The notes under the pieces: generated by a model | Told to the model about the DNA's origin: nothing | Database searches by the model: none | What the model saw: only the letters and a program-made list of their open reading frames with translations | Shown here: piece after piece, positions 50,642 through 59,334 of the stretch | Layout: each line of letters begins with the position of its first letter | How positions within the stretch are numbered: the stretch's first letter is position 1 | Made by a program: the position numbers and the translations under genes | Assembly (NCBI GenBank): GCA_963780635.1 | Contig: CAWACW010000011.1 | Span: 434,001 to 498,000, forward strand | Reading direction: 5' to 3' | DNA length: 64,000 nt | Origin: DATEPR01 sp963780635 | Lineage (GTDB): Bacteria; Actinomycetota; Actinomycetes; Mycobacteriales; Pseudonocardiaceae

Positions 50642-51643
50642 GTGGCTCGGCGGCCGGACGATGTGCCCGTGACCGCGCAACCTGAGCCCGCCCAACCGGG
50701 TGGTGATGATCCGCCGGAACCAGCCGGCGGGCCGGGTGCGACTGACGGTGAGCCACCCGAACCCGTCCTCACGGTTGCCGCGGTGGCACGACGATTGGGT
50801 GTGGTGCCTGCCACTTTGCGCACGTGGGAGCGCAGGTACGGTGTCGGTCCGACCAACCACGCGACCGGCCGACACCGCCGTTACGACGGCCGGGACGTCG
50901 CCCGTTTGGAGCTGATGCAGCACGCTCTGTTGCGGGGCGCGTCGCCCGCCGAAGCCGCCCGCTACGCCTTGACCGAGCTGCGACCGGGTGAACCCGTCGC
51001 GCAGAGCGGTCCCCGCGCGCTGCGGTTGCCCGGTGCCGGCCGCCTCGCGCGAGGTTTCGGCCGGGCGGTGCTCGCGATGGACTCCATAGCGGCGCAGCGA
51101 TTGCTCGGCGAGGCGATCGAAGCCGGCGGAGTGCCCAGAGTGTGGGACGACGTGGTGCGGCCGGTGCTCGGCGCGCTGCACCGGCGGTGGAGCGGCGGTG
51201 GTTCGGCGGCGGAACTGGAACACCTCTTGTACGAGTGCGTGCTCGCCGCTCTGATCCGGGCCACCCCGCTGGTGTCGCACCCGCGCAACGCGCGACCGGT
51301 GCTGCTCGCGTGCGTACCCGGTGAGCAGCACACGCTGCCGCTGCACGGGCTGGCCGCGACGCTGGCCTGCCGGGGCGTCGGCACCCGGATGCTGGGTCCG
51401 GCCGTGCCCGCCACGGCACTGGCCGCCGCGATCCGCAGGACCGCCCCGGCCGCCGTGGTGCTGTGGGCGCAACTGCCCCGGCACGCCGATCCGGCGCTGG
51501 CCGGTTCCGCATCGCGCGGCCGCCACCGGACGCGCTGGTTCCTCGGCGGCCCGGGCTGGCAGGTCATGGACCTGGACCCGCGCCTGCTGCTGGCCGACGC
51601 CCTCGGCCAGGCTGCCGACGACGTCGAGCAGGCGGTGCTGTGA
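50642..51643 (+). CDS. MerR-family regulator with B12-binding-like C-terminus
   Basis: A 333-residue protein. A Pro-rich N-terminal 40 residues is followed by a MerR winged helix (LTVAAVARRLGVVPATLRTWERRYG, read as VARRLGVVPATLRTWERRYG). A helical domain (about 130-210) and a Rossmann-like C-terminus (LLACVPGEQHTLPLHGLAATL, then RGVGTRMLGP) follow. This is the CarH/LitR-like order in which the last domain binds cobalamin, but the canonical D-x-H-x-x-G histidine motif is altered to EQHTLPLHG, so cofactor binding is uncertain. The GTG start at 50642 is not well fixed; GTG 50669 is an alternative. It is coupled by GTGA to the next gene. Confidence 0.78.
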   Translation: MARRPDDVPVTAQPEPAQPGGDDPPEPAGGPGATDGEPPEPVLTVAAVARRLGVVPATLRTWERRYGVGPTNHATGRHRRYDGRDVARLELMQHALLRGASPAEAARYALTELRPGEPVAQSGPRALRLPGAGRLARGFGRAVLAMDSIAAQRLLGEAIEAGGVPRVWDDVVRPVLGALHRRWSGGGSAAELEHLLYECVLAALIRATPLVSHPRNARPVLLACVPGEQHTLPLHGLAATLACRGVGTRMLGPAVPATALAAAIRRTAPAAVVLWAQLPRHADPALAGSASRGRHRTRWFLGGPGWQVMDLDPRLLLADALGQAADDVEQAVL

Positions 51644-52554
51644 CCTCAGCACTGCTGGCCGCCGCGTTCGGCGACCGGCCGGACGCCGTCGTGCGCGTGC
51701 CACCGGACGCGCCGCCGCGGGATCGCTGGCTGGCGGCCGTCGTGCTGGGCGGGCAGGGCAGGTACGCCGCCGCGGCCGCCTTGCTGCGGCCGCTGCTGGT
51801 CGGCCCTGATCCCGTGATCGCGGCCCATGCCGGTGCCACGCTGGCCTCCCACCTGCGTCAACTCGGCGGACACGGGATCGCCCGCCGCTACGACGCGGCC
51901 GCCGCCCGCAGGCTCGCCGAACCCACGCGCCGGACCTGCCCTGCCGCTGACCCGTACGGCACCGACCGGGCCGGAGCGGGCGTCGACGTGCTGCTCGGCC
52001 TGGCGGCCGACGCGATCGGGCTGGCCCGGCCCGCGGAGGCGGCCCGGCTGCTGGCGGCCGCCCGGCGGCTCGCCGAGGCCGGTGAGCCGGGCTGGCGTGT
52101 CACGGTCCGTATCGAATGGGTCGCCACCGAGTTGGCACTGGCCACCAGTCGGTGGGCGGATGCCGTACCGCACGCGGAACGGGCGGAAGCGGTCGCAACG
52201 GACAACGGAGCGACGCGACACGTCGTGAAGTCGATCATGATGGCGGGAGCGGCCTGGGCGTCCGGGGGAACCCCGGACGGGCGGCTGCAGGCCGAGCGCC
52301 TACTGACCGGAGCGCTAGGGCTATCCCTCACACGGGGGATGCTTCCGCTGGCGTGGCCTTGCGCACTGCTACTGGCCGATCTGGCCCCGAATCATGCCGC
52401 CGAGTTCCGCGAAACCTGCGCCAACGCGTTGACCAGGGTAATCTCTAGGTCGGACGCCGGGATGCGGCGGATGGCAGGCCATTCGCCGTGGATGCCTAGG
52501 ACACTGATCCGTTCCGGTGAACCAACTCGAACGAGTGGCGAGTTAACTACTTGA
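51640..52554 (+). CDS. conserved helical-repeat protein (Rv3415c-like position)
   Basis: A 304-residue Ala/Arg/Leu-rich protein predicted to be all-helical, with TPR-like repeats (QGRYAAAAALLRPLLV, PAEAARLLAAARRLAEAG, WADAVPHAERAEAVA). No enzyme motif, signal peptide or membrane helix is seen. The GTG overlaps the MerR stop (GTGA at 51640-51643). The place between whiB3 and sigD corresponds to mycobacterial Rv3415c, of unknown function. Co-expression with the MerR/B12-like regulator suggests a joint role. Confidence 0.78.
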   Translation: MTSALLAAAFGDRPDAVVRVPPDAPPRDRWLAAVVLGGQGRYAAAAALLRPLLVGPDPVIAAHAGATLASHLRQLGGHGIARRYDAAAARRLAEPTRRTCPAADPYGTDRAGAGVDVLLGLAADAIGLARPAEAARLLAAARRLAEAGEPGWRVTVRIEWVATELALATSRWADAVPHAERAEAVATDNGATRHVVKSIMMAGAAWASGGTPDGRLQAERLLTGALGLSLTRGMLPLAWPCALLLADLAPNHAAEFRETCANALTRVISRSDAGMRRMAGHSPWMPRTLIRSGEPTRTSGELTT

Positions 52555-52642
52555 CGGATTAAGCACCAGATCGTGTCAAGGTCTGCCCCCTGGTGGCCGA
52601 TACCGGAGAAGGAACGTCACTCGGCCGCTGGAAGGAGTCCCC

Positions 52643-53239
52643 GTGACGACGGTCTTGATCTGCGACGACCGGCGCAGCGTGCGGGAAGGTTTGACGCGCG
52701 TCATGTCTGCTGTGCCCGGGGTCAGTCGCATCGACTGTGTAGCGCACGGTGACGAGTTGTTGGCTCGGTTCACCCGGCAGCCGGTGGACGTCGTGCTGGT
52801 AGGAACCCAGCGCGCCGTTCCGACAGGTGTCGAGGCAACTCGGCGGCTCGTCTCGGCAAACCCACAGGCGAACGTCATCGTGTTCGGTGCCCCGGACGAC
52901 GCGGGCAGCATCGCAGCCGCGATCGCCGGCGGTGCACGCGGGTACCTGCGGTGGGACGCGTCCCGCCCGGAACTCGTCGCCGCGCTCGCACACACGCTGG
53001 CCAGCACCTCGGTACCCGCCCCACGGCAGCCGTCCGACCCGGGCGTGCAGCTGACCGACCGCGAGCTGCAGGTGCTGCGCGGCATGAGTCAGGGCAAGAG
53101 CAACGGGCAGATCGGCCGCGAGCTGTATCTGTCCGAGGACACCGTGAAGACGCACGCTCGGCGGCTGTTCCGCAAGCTGGGTGTTCGCGATCGGGCCCAG
53201 GCTGTGGCGCACGGTTTCCGGCGTGGCCTCGTTTCGTAG
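52643..53239 (+). CDS. bldM: BldM-like response regulator lacking the phospho-aspartate
   Basis: A 198-residue NarL/LuxR-type regulator close to Streptomyces BldM in sequence (GKSNGQIGRELYLSEDTVKTHARRLFRKLG) and position (whiB3/whiD - bldM - sigma factor - guaB2). The receiver keeps the acidic pair (LICDDRR). The phosphoacceptor position reads VVLVGTQRAVPTG, with Gly54 instead of Asp, and the conserved lysine region is GYLRWDAS. It cannot be phosphorylated normally and is likely an orphan regulator. BldM partners WhiI in sporulation control. The GTG start has GGAAGGAG upstream. A terminator follows. Confidence 0.88.
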   Translation: MTTVLICDDRRSVREGLTRVMSAVPGVSRIDCVAHGDELLARFTRQPVDVVLVGTQRAVPTGVEATRRLVSANPQANVIVFGAPDDAGSIAAAIAGGARGYLRWDASRPELVAALAHTLASTSVPAPRQPSDPGVQLTDRELQVLRGMSQGKSNGQIGRELYLSEDTVKTHARRLFRKLGVRDRAQAVAHGFRRGLVS

Positions 53240-53306
53240 TAGGGCGTTAGCCCGAACGGTCATGGTGCACGCACGGATGCGCACGTTGGCCGATAACTGA
53301 GCGTAT

Positions 53307-53336
53307 CCGGCCCGGTGGCTACCACCGGGCCGGTTT
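53307..53336 (+). terminator. terminator after bldM-like gene
   Basis: A 12-bp stem (CCGGCCCGGTGG with its complement) and a three-base loop are followed by TTTCGC, 67 bases after the bldM stop. Confidence 0.8.
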
Positions 53337-53434
53337 CGCATGCCCAAATGCCTTGTTCCCGCTGGTTGACGCCGCCCCGGCGGCCGATTGGCGGAGGGAC
53401 CTTGCATCCGACCTGTACGGTGGTGGGGACCGTT

Positions 53435-54082
53435 GTGGCTGACACTGTGTCACCTGATTCGATCCGTAACGACCGACCGGACGTAACACCAGGACTGTTG
53501 CCTGCGATGACCAACATGGGGGACGGGCTGGGCGCCGCTGTAGTGGGCGCCGCGGTCGGTGGCGACCGACCGTCGGTGGATCGACTGCTGGAGTGGCTCC
53601 GACCGTTGGTGGTCCGCTATTGCCGAGCCCACGTGGGTCGGCAGGAACGGTCGTTCGCCTCGGCGGACGACGTGGCGCAGGAGGTGTGTCTCGCGGTGTT
53701 GACGGCCCTGCCTGGTTATCAGGACCAGGGGCGGCCGTTTCTAGCCTTCGTGTACGGGATCGCGGCACACAAGGTGGCGGACGCCCACCGGAAAGTGGCG
53801 CGCAACCGGGCGGATCCGGTAGCTGACGTACCGGACGAAACAGAGTTGAGTGCGGGACCGGAGCAGTTGGCGATGCGGGGCGAGCTGTCGGCCCGGATGG
53901 CCACGCTGTTGCGGGTTTTACCGACCAGACAACGGGAGATCCTGGTCCTGCGAGTCGTGGTCGGCCTGTCGGCGGACGAAACCGCCGCAGCAGTCGGTTC
54001 CACGCCGGGCGCGGTACGGGTGATCCAGCACCGAGCCCTGGTGAAGCTGCGAAGGGCGCTCGCGGCTGAGGAGGTGGTCTGA
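53435..54082 (+). CDS. sigD: RNA polymerase sigma factor SigD (ShbA-type)
   Basis: A 215-residue group IV sigma factor. Region 2 contains RYCRAHVGRQERSFASADDVAQEVCL and FVYGIAAHKVADAHRKVAR, and region 4 contains PTRQREILVLRVVVGLSADETA (each read in part). These sequences and the neighbourhood match mycobacterial SigD and Streptomyces ShbA. GTG 53435 is preceded by GGTGGTGGGGACC and its product resembles the SigD N-terminus; the open frame extends 40 codons further. Its stop is immediately followed by the GTG of the anti-sigma gene (TGAGTG), the usual sigma/anti-sigma coupling. Confidence 0.93.
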   Translation: MADTVSPDSIRNDRPDVTPGLLPAMTNMGDGLGAAVVGAAVGGDRPSVDRLLEWLRPLVVRYCRAHVGRQERSFASADDVAQEVCLAVLTALPGYQDQGRPFLAFVYGIAAHKVADAHRKVARNRADPVADVPDETELSAGPEQLAMRGELSARMATLLRVLPTRQREILVLRVVVGLSADETAAAVGSTPGAVRVIQHRALVKLRRALAAEEVV

Positions 54083-55687
54083 GTGTCAGACCAGCGAGAG
54101 CACGGGGTAGGCGGTCTTGAGTGGAGAGACCAGCCGGCACGAACCCCGGACGAACCGCTGGTCCCGTCGCCGGGTGAAACTGGGGACCCCGTCGATGAGA
54201 CGAGTGCTGTCCCTGTTGGCGACAGGGATGGTGGTACCGGCGAACGTGCCGGCAGGCATGCTGACGACGAGGAACGTCGTGGGCGGCTGGACGACGACCG
54301 CAGCGGTGGCGACACCCGGCGGTTCGGCGTGCTGCCCACACCCACGGAGTGGTCGGACGGCACGGAGCAGGACGGTCCGGTGGACCTGTCCGCCCTGCGC
54401 GCCGACGACGAACTCCTGACGGCGCTGGTCGAGTTCGACAACTCGATGGGCGCCGGGCCCGATCAGGATCCGGAGTTGAAGTCCTTGCTGCTGTCCTGGC
54501 GGCTGGACGTCGACGTGGAACCCATCGGCGAACTCGTGGACACCGACACGGCGATGGCGACGATCGCCGTCGGTGCCCGTATCCACAAGCGCAAGCCGCG
54601 CTACCTGGTCGCGCTGGCCACGGCCGCCGCCGTGCTGGTCGTGATGTTCACCGGCATGGGCCTGGCAGCGCGCAACGCGGTGCCGGGCGATCCGCTGTGG
54701 GGCATCTCGCAGGTGCTCTACACCGATCACGCCCGGTCCGTGGAGGCCGCAGCGGACGTGCGCAACGACCTGCACCACGCCAGCGAGGCGCTGGAGCAGG
54801 GTCACTTCGGCGAGGCCCGTGACGCTCTGGTGCAGGCGCAGGCGTCGCTGCCCGCGGTGGAGAGCGCGGACGGCAAGGCCAACCTGCAGGCGCAGCAGCA
54901 GAACCTGCTCAACCAGCTGCAGAACACGACGGCGGTCCTGCCGCCTCCGCCGACCACGGTCGGCGTCGGCAACGGGCCGGCCAGCTCGTCCGCCCAGGCG
55001 GCACTGCCGCCGCCCAGCTCGGACACGTCGACCGATCAGGCATCGACGTCGCCCACGACGACCAACCCGCCACCGCCCCCGCCGACGACGACGGAAGTGA
55101 CGACGACGAACCCGCCGCCACCGCCGCCCACGACGACGACGGACCCACCGGTGGTGCAGAGCGACACCGTTGGTGACGCACCTGGCCAACCCGCCGACCC
55201 GCCCGCGGGGCAGTCACCCGCCGGGGCTGGTGAGTTCGTGCCGAACGCGCCATCGGGCAGCAGCGCGGGGCCCACTTCGAGGTCCTCTGTCGGGTCTTCT
55301 TCGAGGTCTTCCTCGGGGACTACTGCGGGGTCCACTTCGAGGTCTTCCTCGGGGACTACTGCGGGGTCCACTTCGAGGTCTTCCTCGGGAACCTCCGCGC
55401 GGGTCCTGACTCACGCAGCGATCAGCGCCCGTCGGCTTCGGCCGGCGGGCGCTCTCGTATGCGGTTGGTCAGCGGGCGCTCTCGGTCGCCGTTACGCCGT
55501 CCGCGAACCCGCGGCAGTACTCCCAGGTGACGTAGTCGCGCGGGTTCGGGTCGAAGGCCGGCTCGTGCGGCCGCATCCTGCCGTCGTTGAGCAACTGCTC
55601 CAGGCTCGCCCGCAGCAGTGCCCAGTCGTGGTAGTGGGGTTCGTCGCAGTCAGCGCAGTCCACGACGATGCCCCGTATACCGCGTGA
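54083..55687 (+). CDS. rsdA: anti-sigma-D factor RsdA, membrane-anchored
   Basis: A predicted inhibitor of SigD. The N-terminal cytosolic part (about 1-170) has the anti-sigma-D motif DLSALRADDELLTALVEF near residue 102. One transmembrane helix lies near residues 174-195 (YLVALATAAAVLVVMFTGMGL). Outside are a short helical region and a long Pro/Thr tract (TTTNPPPPPPTTT). Two perfect 36-bp repeats then encode SRSSSGTTAGST. After residue about 440 the frame continues to 55687 through a terminator hairpin and over the convergent DUF5319 gene, where the translation looks unlike a protein tail. The true end is probably near 55411 and a small indel in the repeats is possible. Confidence 0.82.
   Translation: MSDQREHGVGGLEWRDQPARTPDEPLVPSPGETGDPVDETSAVPVGDRDGGTGERAGRHADDEERRGRLDDDRSGGDTRRFGVLPTPTEWSDGTEQDGPVDLSALRADDELLTALVEFDNSMGAGPDQDPELKSLLLSWRLDVDVEPIGELVDTDTAMATIAVGARIHKRKPRYLVALATAAAVLVVMFTGMGLAARNAVPGDPLWGISQVLYTDHARSVEAAADVRNDLHHASEALEQGHFGEARDALVQAQASLPAVESADGKANLQAQQQNLLNQLQNTTAVLPPPPTTVGVGNGPASSSAQAALPPPSSDTSTDQASTSPTTTNPPPPPPTTTEVTTTNPPPPPPTTTTDPPVVQSDTVGDAPGQPADPPAGQSPAGAGEFVPNAPSGSSAGPTSRSSVGSSSRSSSGTTAGSTSRSSSGTTAGSTSRSSSGTSARVLTHAAISARRLRPAGALVCGWSAGALGRRYAVREPAAVLPGDVVARVRVEGRLVRPHPAVVEQLLQARPQQCPVVVVGFVAVSAVHDDAPYTA
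55277..55390. repeat. 36-bp tandem repeats in the rsdA tail
   Basis: TCCACTTCGAGGTCTTCCTC and GGGGACTACTGCGGGG alternate in about three units of 36 bp, encoding SRSSSGTTAGST. The unit length is a multiple of three, so copy-number change would keep the frame. Confidence 0.8.
55424..55453. terminator. terminator with TTCG tetraloop between rsdA and DUF5319 gene
   Basis: AGCGCCCGTCGGC-TTCG-GCCGGCGGGCGCT folds into a 13-bp stem with one G-T wobble and the extra-stable C(UUCG)G loop, followed by CTCG. Its place suggests that rsdA should end before it and that it also serves the minus-strand gene. Confidence 0.8.
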
Positions 55688-55855
55688 CTCCAGGAGTACC
55701 TGGTAGACGGCCAGATCGGCCAGGTCCTCGACCAGCTCTTCGCGCTCCGTGTCCGTGATCGGTTGGTCTGATTCCTCGTCGCCGTCCCGCAGTTCCCGGG
55801 TGGGGTCGTCCGGGTCGTTGGCGAACGGGTCCGGCGGCAGCGCTTCATGGGGCAC
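55469..55855 (-). CDS. DUF5319 family protein
   Basis: A 128-residue acidic soluble protein with PPDPFANDPDDPTREL at the start, a central LADLAVYQVLLESRGIRG helix, a CxxC-containing DCADCDEPHYHDW segment and YVTWEYCRGFADGV near the end. It corresponds to the DUF5319 family found divergent from guaB2 in actinobacteria (Rv3412 position). The GTG at 55855 fits the conserved beginning; upstream of it the frame is only the antisense of guaB2. The CxxC and histidine could bind a metal. The function is unknown. Confidence 0.85.
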   Translation of the reverse strand: MPHEALPPDPFANDPDDPTRELRDGDEESDQPITDTEREELVEDLADLAVYQVLLESRGIRGIVVDCADCDEPHYHDWALLRASLEQLLNDGRMRPHEPAFDPNPRDYVTWEYCRGFADGVTATESAR

Positions 55856-55987
55856 GGTCCGGCACGGTACCCGGCCACGCCGAGTCTGACACTCGATACC
55901 ATGGGCATTGACCCGTATCGCCCGTGCTGCCTGCGTCGATGCCGCCGCATCGGCTCCACCCCGGCCAGGAAGGCTTGTCGTCACACC

Positions 55988-57535
55988 ATGACTGGAACGG
56001 TGCTCGACCCGGCAACAGGCGCCGCAACCGAGTTCGTCGACTCCGCGGTGCCGGCCAAGTTCGCCATGCTCGGCCTGACCTTCGACGATGTTCTGCTGCT
56101 GCCCGCCGAATCCGACATCATCCCGAGCCAGGCCGACACGAGTACCCGGCTGTCGCGCAATGTCACTCTGCGCGTGCCACTGCTCTCCGCGGCCATGGAC
56201 ACCGTGACCGAGTCGCGGATGGCGATCGCCATGGCCCGCCAGGGCGGCATCGGCATCCTGCAGCGGAACCTGTCCATCGAGGAACAGACCCGACAGGTCG
56301 AGACCGTGAAACGGTCCGAGGCGGGCATGGTGACCGATCCCGTCACCTGCTCGCCCGACGACACCATCGCCGATGTGGACGCGCTCTGCTCGCGGTTCCG
56401 CATCTCCGGCGTCCCGGTGACCGACGCGGACGCCACGCTCGTCGGCATCATCACCAACCGCGACATGCGGTTCGAGATGGACCACACCCGCCCGGTGCGC
56501 GAGGTGATGACCAAGGCCCCGCTGATCACCGCCCAGGTCGGTGTCACGGCCGAGGCCGCGCTCGGCCTGCTGCGCAGGCACAAGGTGGAGAAGCTCCCGC
56601 TGGTGGACGGCGCGGGCAAGCTGCGCGGGCTGATCACCGTGAAGGACTTCGTCAAGACCGAGCAGTACCCGATGGCCACGAAGGACCCGGACGGCAGGCT
56701 CCTGTGCGGCGCCGCGGTCGGCGTCGGTGCCGACGCGTTCCAGCGCGCGATGAGCCTCGTCGAAGCCGGTGTGGACGTGCTCGTCGTGGACACCGCGCAC
56801 GGCCACTCCCGCAACGTGATCGACATGGTGTCCCGGCTCAAGCGTGAGCTGGGCGACACAGTCGACGTGATCGGCGGCAACGTCGCCACGACCGCGGGTG
56901 CCCGCGCGCTGGTCGAGGCAGGGGCCGACGCGGTCAAGGTCGGCGTCGGGCCGGGCTCGATCTGCACCACCCGCGTGGTCGCCGGAGTGGGTGTGCCGCA
57001 GATCAGTGCGATCTACGACGCGGACCAGGCCTGCCGGCCGCATGGCGTACCGGTGATCGGCGACGGCGGCATCCAGTACTCCGGCGATATCGCGAAGGCG
57101 ATCGCCGCGGGTGCCAGCTCGGTGATGCTGGGCAGCCTGCTGTCCGGCACGGCCGAGTCGCCCGGCGAGCTGATCCTGGTCAACGGCAAGCAGTTCAAGA
57201 CCTACCGGGGCATGGGTTCGCTCGGCGCGATGCGCTCGCGCGGCGACGGCAAGTCCTACTCCCGCGACCGCTACGCCCAGGACGACGTGCTCGCCGAGGA
57301 CAAGCTCGTGCCCGAGGGCATCGAGGGCCGGGTGCCCTTCCGCGGCCCGGTGTCCACGGTCGTGCACCAGCTCGTCGGCGGCCTGCGGATGGGCATGGGC
57401 TACGCGGGCGCGGCCACCATCGCGCAGCTCCAGGAGGCGTCGCTGGTGCGGATCACCGCGGCAGGCCTCAAGGAGAGCCACCCGCACGACGTCACCATGA
57501 CCGTCGAGGCACCGAACTACAACGTGTCCCGCTGA
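55988..57535 (+). CDS. guaB2: IMP dehydrogenase
   Basis: Oxidises IMP to XMP, the committed step to guanine nucleotides. The protein is 515 residues. The catalytic cysteine is Cys326 in GVGPGSICTTRVV. Two CBS domains (about residues 120-235, MVTDPVTCSPDDTI and VREVMTKAPLIT) are inserted in the barrel. The flap ends RGMGSLGAMRSRG. ATG 55988 begins MTGTVLDPATGAATEF, and AGGAAGG lies about 13 bases upstream. It is 32 bases before guaB3, as in mycobacteria. CBS domains allow nucleotide control. Confidence 0.97.
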   Translation: MTGTVLDPATGAATEFVDSAVPAKFAMLGLTFDDVLLLPAESDIIPSQADTSTRLSRNVTLRVPLLSAAMDTVTESRMAIAMARQGGIGILQRNLSIEEQTRQVETVKRSEAGMVTDPVTCSPDDTIADVDALCSRFRISGVPVTDADATLVGIITNRDMRFEMDHTRPVREVMTKAPLITAQVGVTAEAALGLLRRHKVEKLPLVDGAGKLRGLITVKDFVKTEQYPMATKDPDGRLLCGAAVGVGADAFQRAMSLVEAGVDVLVVDTAHGHSRNVIDMVSRLKRELGDTVDVIGGNVATTAGARALVEAGADAVKVGVGPGSICTTRVVAGVGVPQISAIYDADQACRPHGVPVIGDGGIQYSGDIAKAIAAGASSVMLGSLLSGTAESPGELILVNGKQFKTYRGMGSLGAMRSRGDGKSYSRDRYAQDDVLAEDKLVPEGIEGRVPFRGPVSTVVHQLVGGLRMGMGYAGAATIAQLQEASLVRITAAGLKESHPHDVTMTVEAPNYNVSR

Positions 57536-57567
57536 CCTCTGTGGTCGGCACGTCAGGAAGGGGCGCC

Positions 57568-58710
57568 GTGCGCGACCTCGTCGAGATCGGGATGGGTCGC
57601 ACCGCGCGGCAGGGCTACGAGCTGGATGACATCGAGATCGTGCCCTCCCGGCGGACCCGTTCGTCCCAGGTGGTGTCGACCGCGTGGCAGATCGACGCCT
57701 ACCGGTTCGACATCCCGCTGATCACCCATCCCACCGACGCGATCGTGTCGCCGGACTCGGCGATCGCGGTCGGGCAGCTCGGTGGGCTCGGCGTGCTCAA
57801 TGCCGAGGGACTGTGGGCCCGGCACACCAACGTGGCCGAGGCGCTGGACCGGCTGGCCGCCGCCGCGATCGAGACCGCGGATCCGGCGGTGCTGGTGGGG
57901 ATGCTGCAGGAACTGCAGGCCGCGCCGATCCAGCCGGACCTGCTCACCGAGTCGATCAAGCGAATCCGCGAGTCCGGGGTCACGGTGGCCGTGCGGGTCA
58001 GCCCGCAGCGGGCCGCCGAGCTGACGCCGGACCTGCTCGCCGCGGGCGTGGAGATCCTGGTCGTGCAGGGCACCATCGTGTCCGCCGAGCACGTCGCCAC
58101 CGACGACGAGGAACCGTTGAACCTCAAGCGGTTCATCGCCGACCTCGACGTGCCGGTGATCGCGGGCGGCGTCGCCGACTACCGCACCGCGATGCACCTG
58201 ATGCGCACCGGCGCGGCGGGCGTGATCGTGGGGCACGGCCACAGCGTCGGCATCACCAGCACGGATGCCGTGCTGGGCATCGGGGTGCCGATGGCCACCG
58301 CGATCGTGGACGCGGCCGCCGCCCGCCGGGACTACCTGGACGAGACCGGGGGCCGGTACGTGCACGTGATCGCGGACGGCGGTGTGCACGTGAGCGGCGA
58401 CCTGGCCAAGTCCATCGCCTGTGGCGCCGACGCCGTGATGCTGGGCGAACCGTTGTCCCCGGCCGTGGAGATGCCGGGCCGCGGTCTGTACTGGACGGCG
58501 GCGGCCGCTCACCCGTCGCTGCCGCGCAGCCGCGTGCAGCCCGGCCTGGACGCCGACCTCCAGGTCGATCTGCGCACGCTGCTGTTCGGCCCCTCGTCCG
58601 ACCCGGACGGTCGGGTCAACCTGTTCGGCGCGCTGCGGCGGGCGATGGCCAAGACCGGCTACTCCGAACTGAAGGAGTTCCAGAAGGTCGGCCTGACGGT
58701 CCGCGCGTGA
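57568..58710 (+). CDS. guaB3: GuaB3 family IMP dehydrogenase-related protein
   Basis: A 380-residue TIM-barrel protein of the actinobacterial GuaB3 family. It has VEIGMGRTARQGYELDDIEIVPSRRTRSS-type start (VEIGMGRTARQGYELDD), HPTDAIVSPDSAIAVGQLGG, TGAAGVIVGHG and the end SELKEFQKVGLTVRA. It lacks CBS domains and the GSICTT catalytic loop, so it is not a standard IMP dehydrogenase; GMP reductase-like activity has been proposed for the family. GTG 57568 is chosen because GGAAGGGG lies just upstream. The stop overlaps the next gene as GTGA. Confidence 0.93.
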   Translation: MRDLVEIGMGRTARQGYELDDIEIVPSRRTRSSQVVSTAWQIDAYRFDIPLITHPTDAIVSPDSAIAVGQLGGLGVLNAEGLWARHTNVAEALDRLAAAAIETADPAVLVGMLQELQAAPIQPDLLTESIKRIRESGVTVAVRVSPQRAAELTPDLLAAGVEILVVQGTIVSAEHVATDDEEPLNLKRFIADLDVPVIAGGVADYRTAMHLMRTGAAGVIVGHGHSVGITSTDAVLGIGVPMATAIVDAAAARRDYLDETGGRYVHVIADGGVHVSGDLAKSIACGADAVMLGEPLSPAVEMPGRGLYWTAAAAHPSLPRSRVQPGLDADLQVDLRTLLFGPSSDPDGRVNLFGALRRAMAKTGYSELKEFQKVGLTVRA

Positions 58711-59210
58711 CCGTCGACCGGGTCGTCGTGGCGGCGAGGGCCGGGATCGCCCTGGCCGAACGGATCGAAGCGGACACGGCCACCCTCGCCGCACACGACG
58801 GCTTGTTCGACGTGGACCCGGATCCCCGGCCGCTGCCGCTCGCGTTGCCCGTGCACCGGTTGACCGTGCTGGCCGCGCCGACCGGTGCGGTGCTGGGCGA
58901 GCTGACCTACGTCCCTGTCGTGCACGGGCCGACCGTGCCGTGCGTCGCGTGGAACATCGGCGTGCTGTTGCTGCCCGCCGCCCGCGGCCACGGTGTCGGC
59001 ACGCTCGCCCAGCGGCTGCTGGTCGAGTACCTGTTCGCCACCACCGAACCGGACCGCATCGAGGCCTCCACGGATGTGGCGAATATCGCGGAGCAGCGGG
59101 CGCTGGAGCGGGCCGGACTGCGCCGCGAGGGCGTCGTGCGGGGCGCTCAGCTGCGCGGCAGCGTGCGCCGTGATGTTGTGCTGTATGGCATTCTGCGGTC
59201 GGACGGGTGA
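58707..59210 (+). CDS. GNAT N-acetyltransferase coupled to guaB3
   Basis: A 167-residue GNAT protein with the acetyl-CoA loop LLPAARGHGVGTLAQRLLVEYLF and the C-terminal motif NIAEQRALERAGLRREGVVRGAQLRG, typical of the RimJ/RimL-like subgroup. The N-terminal 45 residues are less typical. GTG 58707 overlaps the guaB3 stop as GTGA, so expression is coupled. The last base of its stop is the first base of MITE copy 2. The substrate is unknown. Confidence 0.85.
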   Translation: MTVDRVVVAARAGIALAERIEADTATLAAHDGLFDVDPDPRPLPLALPVHRLTVLAAPTGAVLGELTYVPVVHGPTVPCVAWNIGVLLLPAARGHGVGTLAQRLLVEYLFATTEPDRIEASTDVANIAEQRALERAGLRREGVVRGAQLRGSVRRDVVLYGILRSDG

Positions 59211-59287
59211 GAGCTGCTAACACAATGGCGTTCGATCAGGGCGTGCCTGGGCGACGCGAGCCGAGCAGTTATTGTGTTAGCAGCTCT
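59210..59287. mobile_element. MITE-like element, copy 2 (short, perfect ends)
   Basis: A 78-base element bounded by perfect 17-base inverted repeats, AGAGCTGCTAACACAAT (59210-59226) and its complement (59271-59287). The interior GGCGTTCGATCAGGGCGTGC is an internally deleted version of copies 1 and 3. It is inserted exactly at the stop codon of the GNAT gene. It has no coding capacity. Confidence 0.85.
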
Positions 59288-59334
59288 AACTTACTACTGG
59301 TCAGGAACATCGCCCGCGCATTACGCTGCTGAGC

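Noticed and set aside
53319..54341. A 340-codon minus-strand frame over sigD
   Set aside because: It is antisense to the conserved sigma factor, Pro/Arg/His-rich and lacks a start site.
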